Both the position numbers and the translations under genes were made by a program. A DNA stretch of 18,936 nucleotides from JBPCRW01 sp050996405 (lineage in GTDB: Bacteria > Acidobacteriota > Blastocatellia > Pyrinomonadales > Pyrinomonadaceae). Location: the NCBI GenBank assembly GCA_050996405.1, contig JBPCRW010000275.1, positions 1 through 18,936 on the forward strand, written 5' to 3'. Shown here piece after piece: positions 7,523 to 15,057 of this stretch (position 1 is the first letter of the stretch; every line of letters starts with the position of its first letter). The notes beneath the pieces are model-generated. The model had not been told where the DNA came from. It saw only the letters and a list, made by a program, of their open reading frames with translations, and searched no databases.

Positions 7523-9180
7523 TTCTTCCAGAAACTTACTGCTAGTAAAATCAAACTCACGCTTGAACACAGCCACGCAAACCAATCGCCGTATTTTACA
7601 TAAAAAGTCCGCGCCCCGCCGGATTTTGAAATCGTCCAAACGCGCGTGTCTTCCGTATAAGGTTTGGTCGCGTCCAAAACTTCGCCGCGTTCGTTGATAA
7701 ATGCCGTGATGCCGACGTTCGTCACGCGCAAAACGGGGTGATTTGTTTCGACGGCGCGAAAGACGGCATTTGCTAAATGCTGGCGCAAAACGGGCGTATT
7801 TCCCAAATATCCGTCGTTTGTCAATTCGACTAAAACGTCCGCGCCTTCGCGTGCATATTCGCGCGAAAGCGTCGGGAAATGCGACTCGAAACAAATCATT
7901 ACGCCTGCCTGCACACCGTTGCCAAGCGGAATCAAATCATAAGTTTTTCCAAACTCAAAATTACCGACGACCGGCGGAACGAATTCTGCCAGAGGCGACG
8001 GCAGCGGAACAAATTCGCCGAACGGCAGTAAATGAATTTTATCATACTGCGCGATTCTCTCGCCGCGTTCGCCCACCAAAACGGCGGAATTATAAACGCC
8101 TTCGTCAAGCGCGGGTTCGGCGGCGTTAAACAAAACCGAAACATTATTTTTCGCCGTAAAATTTTTGATAAATTCTTGAAACTCACGATCACGAGCATAT
8201 TCAAAATTCATCGGTGATTCGGGGAAAATAATAGTCGTCGGCAATTGGTTGTTGGTTGTCGCTCGCTCGCTCTGCAACGCCTGTTCGCTTAATTGAACGT
8301 GACGTTCGCGCAGTCTTTGCCAGTCTTCATATTTCAAACCGCTCATCGGCACATTCGGCTGAATAGCAATTACACGAGTTAAAGGTAAATAATCATTTTT
8401 TGGAGTTTCGGGAACTGTTAAAATAAAGATAAAAATTATTTGAAAAGCTAACAGCCCTAAAAGGATAAAACTAAGAATTTTTTTTCTCTTCTTAAAAATT
8501 GGAGACTCGTCGGTTTCTATTAAACGCGGCGATTCATTATTCCGCACTTGCAGAATATTTGCCCAAATCTTTTTAATTGTTTTCTCCCAAAAAAGATACG
8601 GGTAATAAAAAAGTAAAGGCAGCCAGACATTTACAAATACTACTAAAAATCCGACTAAATAGATTCCGCCGATACTCGCGTATTTGATTGTTCCCACATC
8701 AAACGCCTGCGAATACGCAATCGCGTTCCAGTTATTTCCCGTCACATAAAAGCGTAAAAATTCGGTTGCCGTCCACAAAAACGGCGCGGCGAGTATTGCT
8801 AAAGTTCCGAATCGTTTCAGCAAAATTGAAAGCGATGCGGTAAATATCGCGGGAATAAGCCCGACAGTTAAAGTTGCTAATAAAACTAAAGAATAAGCAA
8901 TCGGCGCAGGGATAGAAGCATAATGAGTCATCGGAAACGCGAGCCACCAGCACGAACCGAAAAAGAAAGCTGTTCCGAAAACCCATCCGAGCGCAAATGA
9001 TTTTATGACCGATTCCTTTTCGCGTTCGACGGCGTAAAACAGCGGCACGAGCGCAATGTAAGCAAGAAACCAGATTTCGAAATCGGGAAACGCTAGAATC
9101 AATAGAATCGCCGAAAAAATTGCCAGCAGAGAGTTTTTAAGCGACGGCAATTTTGTTTTGAATGACGAGACGATTTTCAT
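7489..9180 (-). CDS. lnt: Apolipoprotein N-acyltransferase
   Basis: Lnt adds the third acyl chain to the N-terminal cysteine of lipoproteins in the inner membrane. The 563-residue protein has about six N-terminal transmembrane helices (roughly 15-200), one at about 235-255, a nitrilase-like domain (about 265-520) and a final helix (about 530-550). The catalytic Glu-Lys-Cys triad is visible as FPES (E321), DKIHLLPFGEF (K381) and MICFES (C430). The Glu-containing nitrilase motif is thus intact. Start is the ATG at 9180. It heads the minus-strand run lnt-prfB-ftsK. Two oddities come from repeats: residues 308-314 (TTNNQLP) lie on a heptad tract, and the C-terminus LPQKFTK is one arm of the 7447-7522 hairpin. 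Confidence 0.95.
   Translation of the reverse strand: MKIVSSFKTKLPSLKNSLLAIFSAILLILAFPDFEIWFLAYIALVPLFYAVEREKESVIKSFALGWVFGTAFFFGSCWWLAFPMTHYASIPAPIAYSLVLLATLTVGLIPAIFTASLSILLKRFGTLAILAAPFLWTATEFLRFYVTGNNWNAIAYSQAFDVGTIKYASIGGIYLVGFLVVFVNVWLPLLFYYPYLFWEKTIKKIWANILQVRNNESPRLIETDESPIFKKRKKILSFILLGLLAFQIIFIFILTVPETPKNDYLPLTRVIAIQPNVPMSGLKYEDWQRLRERHVQLSEQALQSERATTNNQLPTTIIFPESPMNFEYARDREFQEFIKNFTAKNNVSVLFNAAEPALDEGVYNSAVLVGERGERIAQYDKIHLLPFGEFVPLPSPLAEFVPPVVGNFEFGKTYDLIPLGNGVQAGVMICFESHFPTLSREYAREGADVLVELTNDGYLGNTPVLRQHLANAVFRAVETNHPVLRVTNVGITAFINERGEVLDATKPYTEDTRVWTISKSGGARTFYVKYGDWFAWLCSSVSLILLAVSFWKKLPQKFTKDTN
8239..8259. repeat. Heptad tract within lnt
   Basis: On the lnt strand the words ACAACCA, ACAACCA and ATTGCCG run consecutively and are read in frame as TTNNQLP just before the catalytic FPES segment. 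A GCTC-type tetranucleotide run lies next to it (8260-8272). This looks like an in-frame repeat expansion in a surface loop of the nitrilase domain. No opposing arm is seen. Confidence 0.5.
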
Positions 9181-9291
9181 TTTGCCAGTTTAGCAAAAAT
9201 TTTAATCGCGGAAAATTTAAAGCATCGTAAATGTTTTTGCTTCGACGAAAAAATTTTGATTTTACCGATTTCGGATTTTGATTGGATTTCC

Positions 9292-9463
9292 TTCAAATTG
9301 AACGAAGCAATTCAATTTGCGCGTGTTTGCCGAAAACTTCTACAAAATTTGTCAGCCGGAAGTGACGGATTTTGTCATTGCCGGACGCATTTCAAAAACT
9401 TAAGTCAAAATGAAATTAAACGCGGAAAATTTATTGTGAAATTTAGTTCAAATTGAACGAAGC
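9292..9463. repeat. Pair of identical 17-bp repeats (TTCAAATTGAACGAAGC)
   Basis: TTCAAATTGAACGAAGC occurs exactly at 9292-9308 and 9447-9463. Its core TTCAAATTGAA is a palindrome, as expected for a dimeric repressor site. Just after the first copy a related CAATTCAATTTG follows. A second shared word, CGCGGAAAATTTA, occurs at 9207-9219 and 9421-9433. These are upstream of lnt, at 112 and 267 bp from its start, and may be operators or remnants of a partial duplication. Confidence 0.45.
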
Positions 9464-9481
9464 GCGATATTTATTGAATAA

Positions 9482-9583
9482 TAGGACTTTCTCAAAAATA
9501 CAGAAACACGCACGAAGTAAGTGTGTTTTGCGTCATTGCGTCCTTACTTTGTGCGGGCTTCTGCAAAAAGTGAGAAAGTCCTA
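9482..9583. mobile_element. 102-bp MITE-like palindrome with 13-bp terminal inverted repeats
   Basis: TAGGACTTTCTCA at 9482-9494 is exactly repeated in inverted orientation at 9571-9583. Further in, 9501-9521 pairs with 9543-9563 at 18 of 21 positions, leaving a 21-base central loop. The whole unit would fold into one long hairpin. The ends read TA-GGAC and GTCC-TA, so a TA target duplication as made by IS630/Tc1-mariner transposases is possible. No transposase is encoded. It could also be a large REP-type palindrome. Only genome-wide copies would settle that. Confidence 0.55.
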
Positions 9584-9786
9584 AATAAAAAGGAAATCCT
9601 AGCTAAAAGCGGGAAAGCCTGGCTATTTCTAACCAGGCTCACAATCGGAAGGAAAACTGAAGGAACGCTCGGAAGGTTGGTCAAGCGCGGTAGCAAACCA
9701 CGCTCGGAGAAGTGTTGGCGGCGGGGTCTTGTTAAGTTTAACAAGCTAGCCGTTTCTCCCTATTGCATAAGTCGTGCCAAAGTTTT
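9584..9786. other. Structured tract of unknown nature next to the MITE-like element
   Basis: This tract stands out from its AT-rich surroundings by GC content and stems. GGAAATCCTAGCTA (9592-9605) and GGAAAGCCTGGCTA (9612-9625) are two related units 20 bp apart. AGCCTGG 9616-9622 pairs with CCAGGCT 9633-9639. CTTGTTAA 9728-9735 pairs with TTAACAAG 9738-9745. A further stem involves GCG(C)GGT and ACC(A)CGC around 9687-9705. Such a series of stems would suit a structured RNA or a decayed intron or mobile element. I do not recognise a known RNA family, and no domain V-like group II motif was identified. Confidence 0.3.
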
Positions 9787-9916
9787 AGTCCAAAGTCCAA
9801 AGTCCAGAGTCCAGAGTCTCAGAGCCTTGTATTATTTAGCTTAAGAATAAATTCCGGCTGGTGATACAAGTTAAAAAACAGTTAGACTTTAGACTCTGGA
9901 CTCTGGACTCTGGACT
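9787..9916. repeat. Heptad-built hairpin (AGTCCAR) downstream of the TPR gene
   Basis: The left arm 9787-9821 is five heptads: AGTCCAA twice, AGTCCAG twice, AGTCTCA. The right arm 9882-9916, read in reverse complement, is AGTCCAG three times and AGTCTAA twice. Thirty of 35 positions are complementary. On the minus-strand transcript several mismatches become G-U pairs. The 60-base loop holds an inner CTTGTAT/ATACAAG stem (9826-9832 and 9864-9870). The structure begins 23 bases after the TPR-gene stop codon, so it would lie in that gene's 3' untranslated region. Confidence 0.85.
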
Positions 9917-9939
9917 TGCGAGTTACACGATTTGCGACA

Positions 9940-11763
9940 TTATTTTCCGCAGCGTTCGACGCTTCGCTGTAAAGCTAATGCCTGCTCGTTGCTGGCATCA
10001 ATTCCGAGTGCCGATTGCGAATAAGTTTGCGCCTGCGAGCAGTCTTTTTTCTCCAAAAAGATTTTGCCGAGCGCGATGTTGGCATCAATCAATTGATTGT
10101 TCCAAAAGAGCGCGGTTTTTAAAGAGCTAACGGCATTTTCCAAATCGCCGCGCCGCAGATAAATATTGCCGAACAGAAGATAGGCTTCGGCGTTCATCGG
10201 ATCGCTCGCCTGCACGCGGCGCAAAACCTGCATCGCGTCGTCGTCGCGCCCGCCTTTGTAAAAATCTTTTGCCTGCGCGAGCAACTCATCTGTTTCGTTG
10301 ACCGCCGTCTGTGTTTGCGGAACAGTTTTCCGTCTGGACAACACGACACTGACGAAATCCTTGCGCGGCGGCTGTTCGACACGCAAATTTATATCGTCCG
10401 GCGAACCAGTTTTCTGAAAATCGGTTTCGACCTTTGCATAATTCGTCAAAAGTCGGCGCGCCTGATTATCATTGAAATCGGCATTCGTTTCGTCATTCAT
10501 CTTTTTATAAGATTTGGCGAGCAGATAAAGGGCTTCGCCGTCGCGCGGATTAGCGGCGAGAACGGGTTTTAATTGTTCGGCGGATTCGGCGTAATTATCG
10601 TTTAAAAATAAAGCCAGACCGTAATTGAAACGCGAAGCCATCTGGTCGTCGGGCGCGGATTCGGCAGCTTTTTTGAGAAACTCCAAACCGTCTTTCAAAA
10701 ACGCATCCGACTTTCCTTTGTTTTTCTTTTCCGCCCGCGCCGCCTGCACGCTGATTGCGCCCAAAGTGTTATAAACGGAAGTTAATTTTAAATCTTCGGC
10801 GAGCGGACGCAGAACGGCGAGAGCCTGTTCGTAATCGTTTTGCTGCCAGCGAATCAAGCCGGTGTAAAAAGCGGCTTCCGCGTAATGCGAATCGGTCGGC
10901 GGAATTTTGGAAAAATAATCGACCGCGTTCGCAAAGTCGCGCCGGTTCAGGTAAAAATGTCCGAGTTCGAGCGCGGCATCGGAATAGATTTTATCGGCTT
11001 CTTCTTGCGTTTCGCCCGTTTTGGCTTCCGCGTAAAGCCGCATCGCGTTTTTGAAAAATCCCTCTTTCGACTGCGGGTCGGAATCGGGCGTAAGTAGTCC
11101 TTTGATGTAGGCTTCAAACGCGCGTGACGGAATTTTATTCGCCATTTCGATAAACTGATTTTGCGAAAACGGCAGAGTCTGTTTATCTCTCAAATACAAA
11201 ATTTGATATGTAATTTCGCCTTGAATGCTCTGCAAATCGGTCAAGGCGCGTTTAATGAGAATTTCTTTGGCTTCGATTTTATTGTCTTTTGTGCGAAGCG
11301 GATTTCCCGAAGCGTCCGTATCGGTGATAAACGCGCCTTTGTTGACTCCGATAATTCGCGCCTTCGCCACCGCGACCGGCACGGTTTTTCCCTTTTCAAT
11401 CTCCTGCATTTCGATGGAAAAATTTCCGACGACCATCAGCGACGCTCCGGCTTCGCGCGCCAGTTTCAGCGAAGTCGCCAGCGACGGCAGCGATGTCAGA
11501 GGAATATTCAATCGCTGCTGAATAATTTTCCGTTCGTCATTCGGAACGACGTTCAGCCGCGTCGCTCTGACCTCTTTCGAGCCGAGAAGATCCGCCAGAG
11601 AATCCGCAAAACTTTCTCCGACCCAATTAAATTCCGGCTTGCCGGAGACGTTTTCAAACGGCATAATCAAAATCGTGTCCGCATTGCTCTGCCCGGTTTG
11701 AGCTTTAATTGAAATTACTGAAAATAGTAAAGTTAAAAGAACAATAAAATAAATTTTTCGCAC
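9940..11763 (-). CDS. Secreted TPR-repeat protein with CsgG/FlgO-like N-terminal domain
   Basis: The 607-residue product starts with a signal peptide (hydrophobic 4-18, likely cut after A21). Residues 30-180 begin ILIMPFENVSGKPEFNWVGE, continue to SLMVVGNF, and resemble the periplasmic domain of CsgG/FlgO-type and related outer-membrane-associated proteins. Helical tetratricopeptide repeats follow in two blocks (about 262-445 and 490-595), separated by a proline- and charge-rich linker. Such proteins usually act as periplasmic scaffolds; the partner cannot be read from sequence. The start is GTG at 11763, supported by GAGGA (complement 11770-11774) six bases upstream. The tRNA-Glu terminator lies directly before this ribosome site, so the gene may be transcribed by read-through or from a weak promoter near the tRNA. 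A heptad hairpin follows the stop. Confidence 0.85.
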   Translation of the reverse strand: MRKIYFIVLLTLLFSVISIKAQTGQSNADTILIMPFENVSGKPEFNWVGESFADSLADLLGSKEVRATRLNVVPNDERKIIQQRLNIPLTSLPSLATSLKLAREAGASLMVVGNFSIEMQEIEKGKTVPVAVAKARIIGVNKGAFITDTDASGNPLRTKDNKIEAKEILIKRALTDLQSIQGEITYQILYLRDKQTLPFSQNQFIEMANKIPSRAFEAYIKGLLTPDSDPQSKEGFFKNAMRLYAEAKTGETQEEADKIYSDAALELGHFYLNRRDFANAVDYFSKIPPTDSHYAEAAFYTGLIRWQQNDYEQALAVLRPLAEDLKLTSVYNTLGAISVQAARAEKKNKGKSDAFLKDGLEFLKKAAESAPDDQMASRFNYGLALFLNDNYAESAEQLKPVLAANPRDGEALYLLAKSYKKMNDETNADFNDNQARRLLTNYAKVETDFQKTGSPDDINLRVEQPPRKDFVSVVLSRRKTVPQTQTAVNETDELLAQAKDFYKGGRDDDAMQVLRRVQASDPMNAEAYLLFGNIYLRRGDLENAVSSLKTALFWNNQLIDANIALGKIFLEKKDCSQAQTYSQSALGIDASNEQALALQRSVERCGK

Positions 11764-11777
11764 TATGTATCCTCGGT

Positions 11778-11811
11778 TAAATAAAAAATTCGCTTTGTGT
11801 TTAAAGCGAAT
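11778..11811 (-). terminator. Intrinsic terminator after tRNA-Glu
   Basis: On the minus strand ATTCGCTTT (complement 11803-11811) pairs exactly with AAAGCGAAT (complement 11788-11796) around a six-base loop. A T-rich run (TTTTTTATTT, sharing its first T's with the stem end) follows. This is a standard Rho-independent terminator 51 bases after the tRNA 3' end. It sits just before the ribosome site of the TPR gene, so it may also act as an attenuator for that gene. Confidence 0.85.
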
Positions 11812-11862
11812 AGTTTAACAGGTTTGATGCGGATTGTTGAAAGAAAGGTGGATTGAAAATGA

Positions 11863-11938
<76 letters not shown>

Positions 11939-12028
11939 AGATGAAACTGGAAGCGGAAAACTTTGATTTTGAAAAGTTTCCCTATTAACAAACAGCGCGT
12001 TTTTCCAAACAAAAAAACGAACAGTTAG

Positions 12029-12056
12029 ATTATCTTATCAAATCTTTTACTGTCAA
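12029..12056 (-). promoter_or_regulatory. Sigma70-type promoter of tRNA-Glu
   Basis: On the minus strand a perfect -35 TTGACA (complement 12051-12056) is followed after 16 bases by GATAAT (complement 12029-12034), one mismatch from TATAAT. Initiation would fall near 12022, giving a leader of about 84 bases before the mature tRNA. Position, strand and consensus quality all fit a strong stable-RNA promoter. Confidence 0.7.
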
Positions 12057-12065
12057 ACGGGGATT

Positions 12066-12206
12066 AGTGGTGAATGGCGAGTGGTGAGTGGCGAGTGAAG
12101 AAATACAAGCGATAAATAGCAGCATTTTCATACTCGAAAAAGCAGGCGCATCTATTATTCAATCGCCAAAAATTCTAATTAAATCTGCAACTCGCCATTC
12201 ACCACT
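12066..12206. repeat. Heptad array and hairpin (ARTGGYG) upstream of polA
   Basis: Bases 12066-12100 are five heptads: AGTGGTG, AATGGCG, AGTGGTG, AGTGGCG, AGTGAAG. The first 17 bases (12066-12082) are exactly complementary to 12190-12206. GGGG/CCCC tracts just outside extend the stem with a small bulge. The loop is 107 bases and can form an inner GCGAT/ATCGC pairing. The structure lies between the tRNA-Glu promoter and polA, with the right arm 37 bases before the polA ATG. The rest of 11939-12243 holds the tRNA leader and no gene. Confidence 0.8.
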
Positions 12207-12243
12207 ATCTTCCCCTCTGTGGTAAAATTTTTTCTTACAAATA

Positions 12244-14970
12244 ATGAACGAACAAAATCCGAAACGAGTATTTTTGATTGATTCGATGTCGCATATTTTC
12301 CGCGCGTTTTTCGCTCCGATGGGAATGCGGCAAGAGCCTTTGCGAAATTCCAGAGGGCAAGTTACGCAAGCCGTTTTCGTTTTTACGAATATGCTGCGAA
12401 AACTTCTTAACGACGAAAAACCGGATTATATCGCCGCCGTTTTCGATTCGGCGGCGAAAACTTTTCGTCACGATAATTTTGCCGCTTACAAGGCGAACCG
12501 CGCCGCTATGCCTGACGATTTGTCGTCGCAAATGCCCTATATTGTCAAGGTTTGCGAAGCGTTTGGTTTGCCGATTTTAAAAATGGACGGTTTTGAAGCC
12601 GATGATATTATCGGAACTCTGGCGAAAAAAGCTGCGGAAAAAAAGATCCAAGCCGTCATCGTTTCAAACGACAAGGATTTGTGTCAATTGGTCGAAGACC
12701 CGCTTGTTATCTGTATGCGCCAGAATTCGCAGAACGTTAAACGCAAAGTTCCCGCGCCGCCGATTGAATGGTGCGATGAAGCCTGGGTCGAAAATAAATT
12801 CGGTGTACCGCCGTCGAAAATCGCAGACCTTTTGGGATTGATGGGCGACGCAATTGATAATATTCCGGGCGCGCCCGGCATCGGCGAAAAAGGCGCGACA
12901 AAAATTATTCAGCAGTTCGGTTCGGCAGAAGAAGCGATGCGCCGAGCCGACGAATTAACGCATAAAACTTACCGCGAATCGCTCAAAAATAATCAGGATA
13001 TTATCCGCCAATCAATCGAACTCGCCACCGTTCATACGACGATGGACATCGAACTCGATTTGGAGCTTTTAAAACACCGCGAACCGAATCGTGAACTTGC
13101 CTATAAACTTTTTAAGGAACTCGAATTTACAGCCTTAACCAGAGAATTTGCCGATTCCGCGCCGCTTTTCGCAGGTTTGGACGGCAGCGGAAACGCCGCG
13201 CTTGTCGAAACGCCGCGCCGTTACAATTTAATTCAAAACCGTGAAGATTTAGATAAATTGATTCGCAGGCTTTGGGAAATCGAGCATTGGAGTTTTCAGG
13301 TTGACGATTCAAATTCCGGGGCGAAAGCCGACTCTTACGCGAAAAAACCGCCGATTGGAATCGCCATTGCCACCGGCGCGGGCGCGAGCTTTTTTGTTGA
13401 TTTAGAAAATTTTGCGGGCGGACGCGATGAAGCGATTCAGCCGCTCAAAGACATTTTATCAAACGGTTTTTTGGAAAAAGTGACGCACGATTTGAAATGC
13501 AATCTCGCCGTTCTGGGAAAAATCGGCATCGCGCCCGAAGCTGTCGAAGACGACACGATGCTTGCCGCTTATTTGATTGATTCGAGCCGTTCAAGCCACA
13601 ACGTGCCGTTGCTCGCGCTGCAAAATTTGGGAATTGAAATTTCCGTCGAAATTCCCGAAAACTGGACTGAATCGCAATATCGGACAGCCGAACGCGCCGA
13701 TTTTATTTTCCAACTCGCGCCGCATCTCAGGCGCAAAGTTCAAGAGGACGGATTGGAGAGAATTTATACGGAAATTGAAATGCCGCTTGTTCCCTTGCTT
13801 TACGAAATTGAAATGGCGGGAATGAAAGTTGATGTTGGCGCGCTCAAAGGTTTTTCCGATTTTGTTTCGACCGAACTGGAAACCTTGCGCGAAAAAATTT
13901 ACAAGATTTCCGGCAGAGAATTTAATATCGGCTCGCCCAAACAGGTCGGCGAAATTTTGCAGGAATTAAATATCGCGGGCGGCAAAAAAACCGCCACCGG
14001 ACAGGTTTCGACAAGCAAGGATATTTTGACCGAACTTGCCGAAACCTACGAAATCGCGCAGCTTATTATTGATTACCGCGAACTCGACAAATTGAAAGCG
14101 ACTTATGCCGACGCGCTGCCGAAATTGATTGACGCGGACGGGCGCATTCACGGAAATTTAAATCAAACCGTCGCCGTTACGGGACGTTTGAGTTCGACCG
14201 ACCCGAATCTGCAAAATATCCCGATTCGCACCGAACTTGGTCAGCAAATTCGCCGCGCTTTTATTCCCGAAAATGGCAATAAACTTATTTCCGCCGATTA
14301 TTCGCAGTTGGAATTAAGGCTTTTAGCGCACATCACGCGCGACGCGCGAATGCTCGAAGCATTTCAAAACGGCGAAGACATTCACGCGCAGACGGCTCAA
14401 TTAGTTTTCGGCGCGAAAACTCCTGCGGAATTGAAAATCGCCCGCCGCAACGCAAAAATCACAAATTTTGCGATTGCCTACGCCATCGAAGCGTTCGGAC
14501 TTTCGCAGCGTGTCGGCATCTCGCGCGCCGAAGCTAAGAAGGTTATCGAAGATCATTACGAAACTTACAAAGGCGTAAAAAAATTTATGGAAGAAACGCC
14601 AGAACTCGCCACGGAACAGGGTTTTGTGACTTCGATTTTCGGCAGGCGGCGTTATTTTCCTTCGATAAAAGACCGCAATCACAACGTTCGTCACCGCGCC
14701 GAACGCGAAGCCATCAATATGCCGATTCAGGGAACGGCAAGCGACATTGTGAAAATGGCGATGCTCAAAGTTGACGCGGCGTTGAAACGCGAAAGGCTGA
14801 AAACGCAAATGATTATGCAGGTTCACGACGAATTGTTGTTTGAATCGCCGAATGATGAAGTCGAAAAGGCGATGCAAATTATCAAACGAGAAATGGAATC
14901 GGCGGTTGAACTGGACGTTCCTTTAACAATTGAAATCGGCGCGGGCGAAAACTGGATGACCGCAAAATAA
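12244..14970 (+). CDS. polA: DNA polymerase I, apparently without proofreading
   Basis: PolA fills gaps, removes RNA primers and works in excision repair. The 908-residue protein has a complete 5'-3' exonuclease domain (1 to about 290). Its metal ligands are visible: D13, D68, E118/D120/D121, D143/D145 and D202/D205. The middle 3'-5' exonuclease-like domain (about 325-500) looks inactive. The usual DxE motif reads QVD (352-354), the Exo II Asp is Asn (N420 in HDLKCN), and the Exo III YxxxD position reads YRTAER. The polymerase domain has motif A DYSQLELR (685-692), motif B RxxxK...F...Y (735-746) and motif C HDE (861-863). Motif B ends YA where most family members have YG. The start ATG has no Shine-Dalgarno; the upstream bases are TTTCTTACAAATA. 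Confidence 0.97.
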   Translation: MNEQNPKRVFLIDSMSHIFRAFFAPMGMRQEPLRNSRGQVTQAVFVFTNMLRKLLNDEKPDYIAAVFDSAAKTFRHDNFAAYKANRAAMPDDLSSQMPYIVKVCEAFGLPILKMDGFEADDIIGTLAKKAAEKKIQAVIVSNDKDLCQLVEDPLVICMRQNSQNVKRKVPAPPIEWCDEAWVENKFGVPPSKIADLLGLMGDAIDNIPGAPGIGEKGATKIIQQFGSAEEAMRRADELTHKTYRESLKNNQDIIRQSIELATVHTTMDIELDLELLKHREPNRELAYKLFKELEFTALTREFADSAPLFAGLDGSGNAALVETPRRYNLIQNREDLDKLIRRLWEIEHWSFQVDDSNSGAKADSYAKKPPIGIAIATGAGASFFVDLENFAGGRDEAIQPLKDILSNGFLEKVTHDLKCNLAVLGKIGIAPEAVEDDTMLAAYLIDSSRSSHNVPLLALQNLGIEISVEIPENWTESQYRTAERADFIFQLAPHLRRKVQEDGLERIYTEIEMPLVPLLYEIEMAGMKVDVGALKGFSDFVSTELETLREKIYKISGREFNIGSPKQVGEILQELNIAGGKKTATGQVSTSKDILTELAETYEIAQLIIDYRELDKLKATYADALPKLIDADGRIHGNLNQTVAVTGRLSSTDPNLQNIPIRTELGQQIRRAFIPENGNKLISADYSQLELRLLAHITRDARMLEAFQNGEDIHAQTAQLVFGAKTPAELKIARRNAKITNFAIAYAIEAFGLSQRVGISRAEAKKVIEDHYETYKGVKKFMEETPELATEQGFVTSIFGRRRYFPSIKDRNHNVRHRAEREAINMPIQGTASDIVKMAMLKVDAALKRERLKTQMIMQVHDELLFESPNDEVEKAMQIIKREMESAVELDVPLTIEIGAGENWMTAK

Positions 14971-14978
14971 ACTTCGAT

Positions 14979-15056
14979 AATGCAAAATTCAAAATGCAGA
15001 ATGCAAAATAGAAATCAGTTTCTTAATTTTGCATTTTGCGCTTTGAATTTTGCATT
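14979..15056. repeat. Heptad-built hairpin (AATGCAR) between convergent polA and ROK gene
   Basis: Bases 14979-15009 and 15026-15056 are complementary at 28 of 31 positions around a 16-base loop. The arms are degenerate heptads of the AATGCAA, AATTCAA, AATGCAG kind. The structure fills the space between the polA stop (14970) and the ROK-gene stop (15058). It is well placed to end both transcripts, but no clean U-tract follows either arm. Confidence 0.85.
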
Positions 15057-15057
15057 T

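Larger units (their letters stand above)
9181..9939. other. 759-bp region without a supported gene
   Basis: Between the lnt start and the TPR-gene stop no reading frame has a recognisable protein, a ribosome site or a gene-like composition. From 9181 to 9480 it is AT-rich and contains the paired 17-bp repeats. From 9482 to 9583 it holds a MITE-like palindrome. From 9584 to 9786 it has higher GC content with several stem-loops. From 9787 to 9916 it holds the AGTCCAR hairpin. The longest open frame (9521-9844, +) starts at GTG inside the palindrome, runs through all these structures and gives a low-complexity basic peptide, so it is not called a gene. Confidence 0.7.

Noticed and set aside
359..9678. 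GGAACGCTCGGACGGTT (359-375) resembling GGAACGCTCGGAAGGTT (9662-9678)
   Set aside because: A 17-base match with one mismatch is about what chance gives in 19 kb, and the flanks do not match.
9521..9844. 107-codon open frame on the + strand in the long gap
   Set aside because: It starts at a GTG inside the palindrome, runs through several stem-loops and the AGTCCAR repeats, has no ribosome site and gives a basic peptide with no domain I recognise. It is better explained as chance openness over structured DNA.
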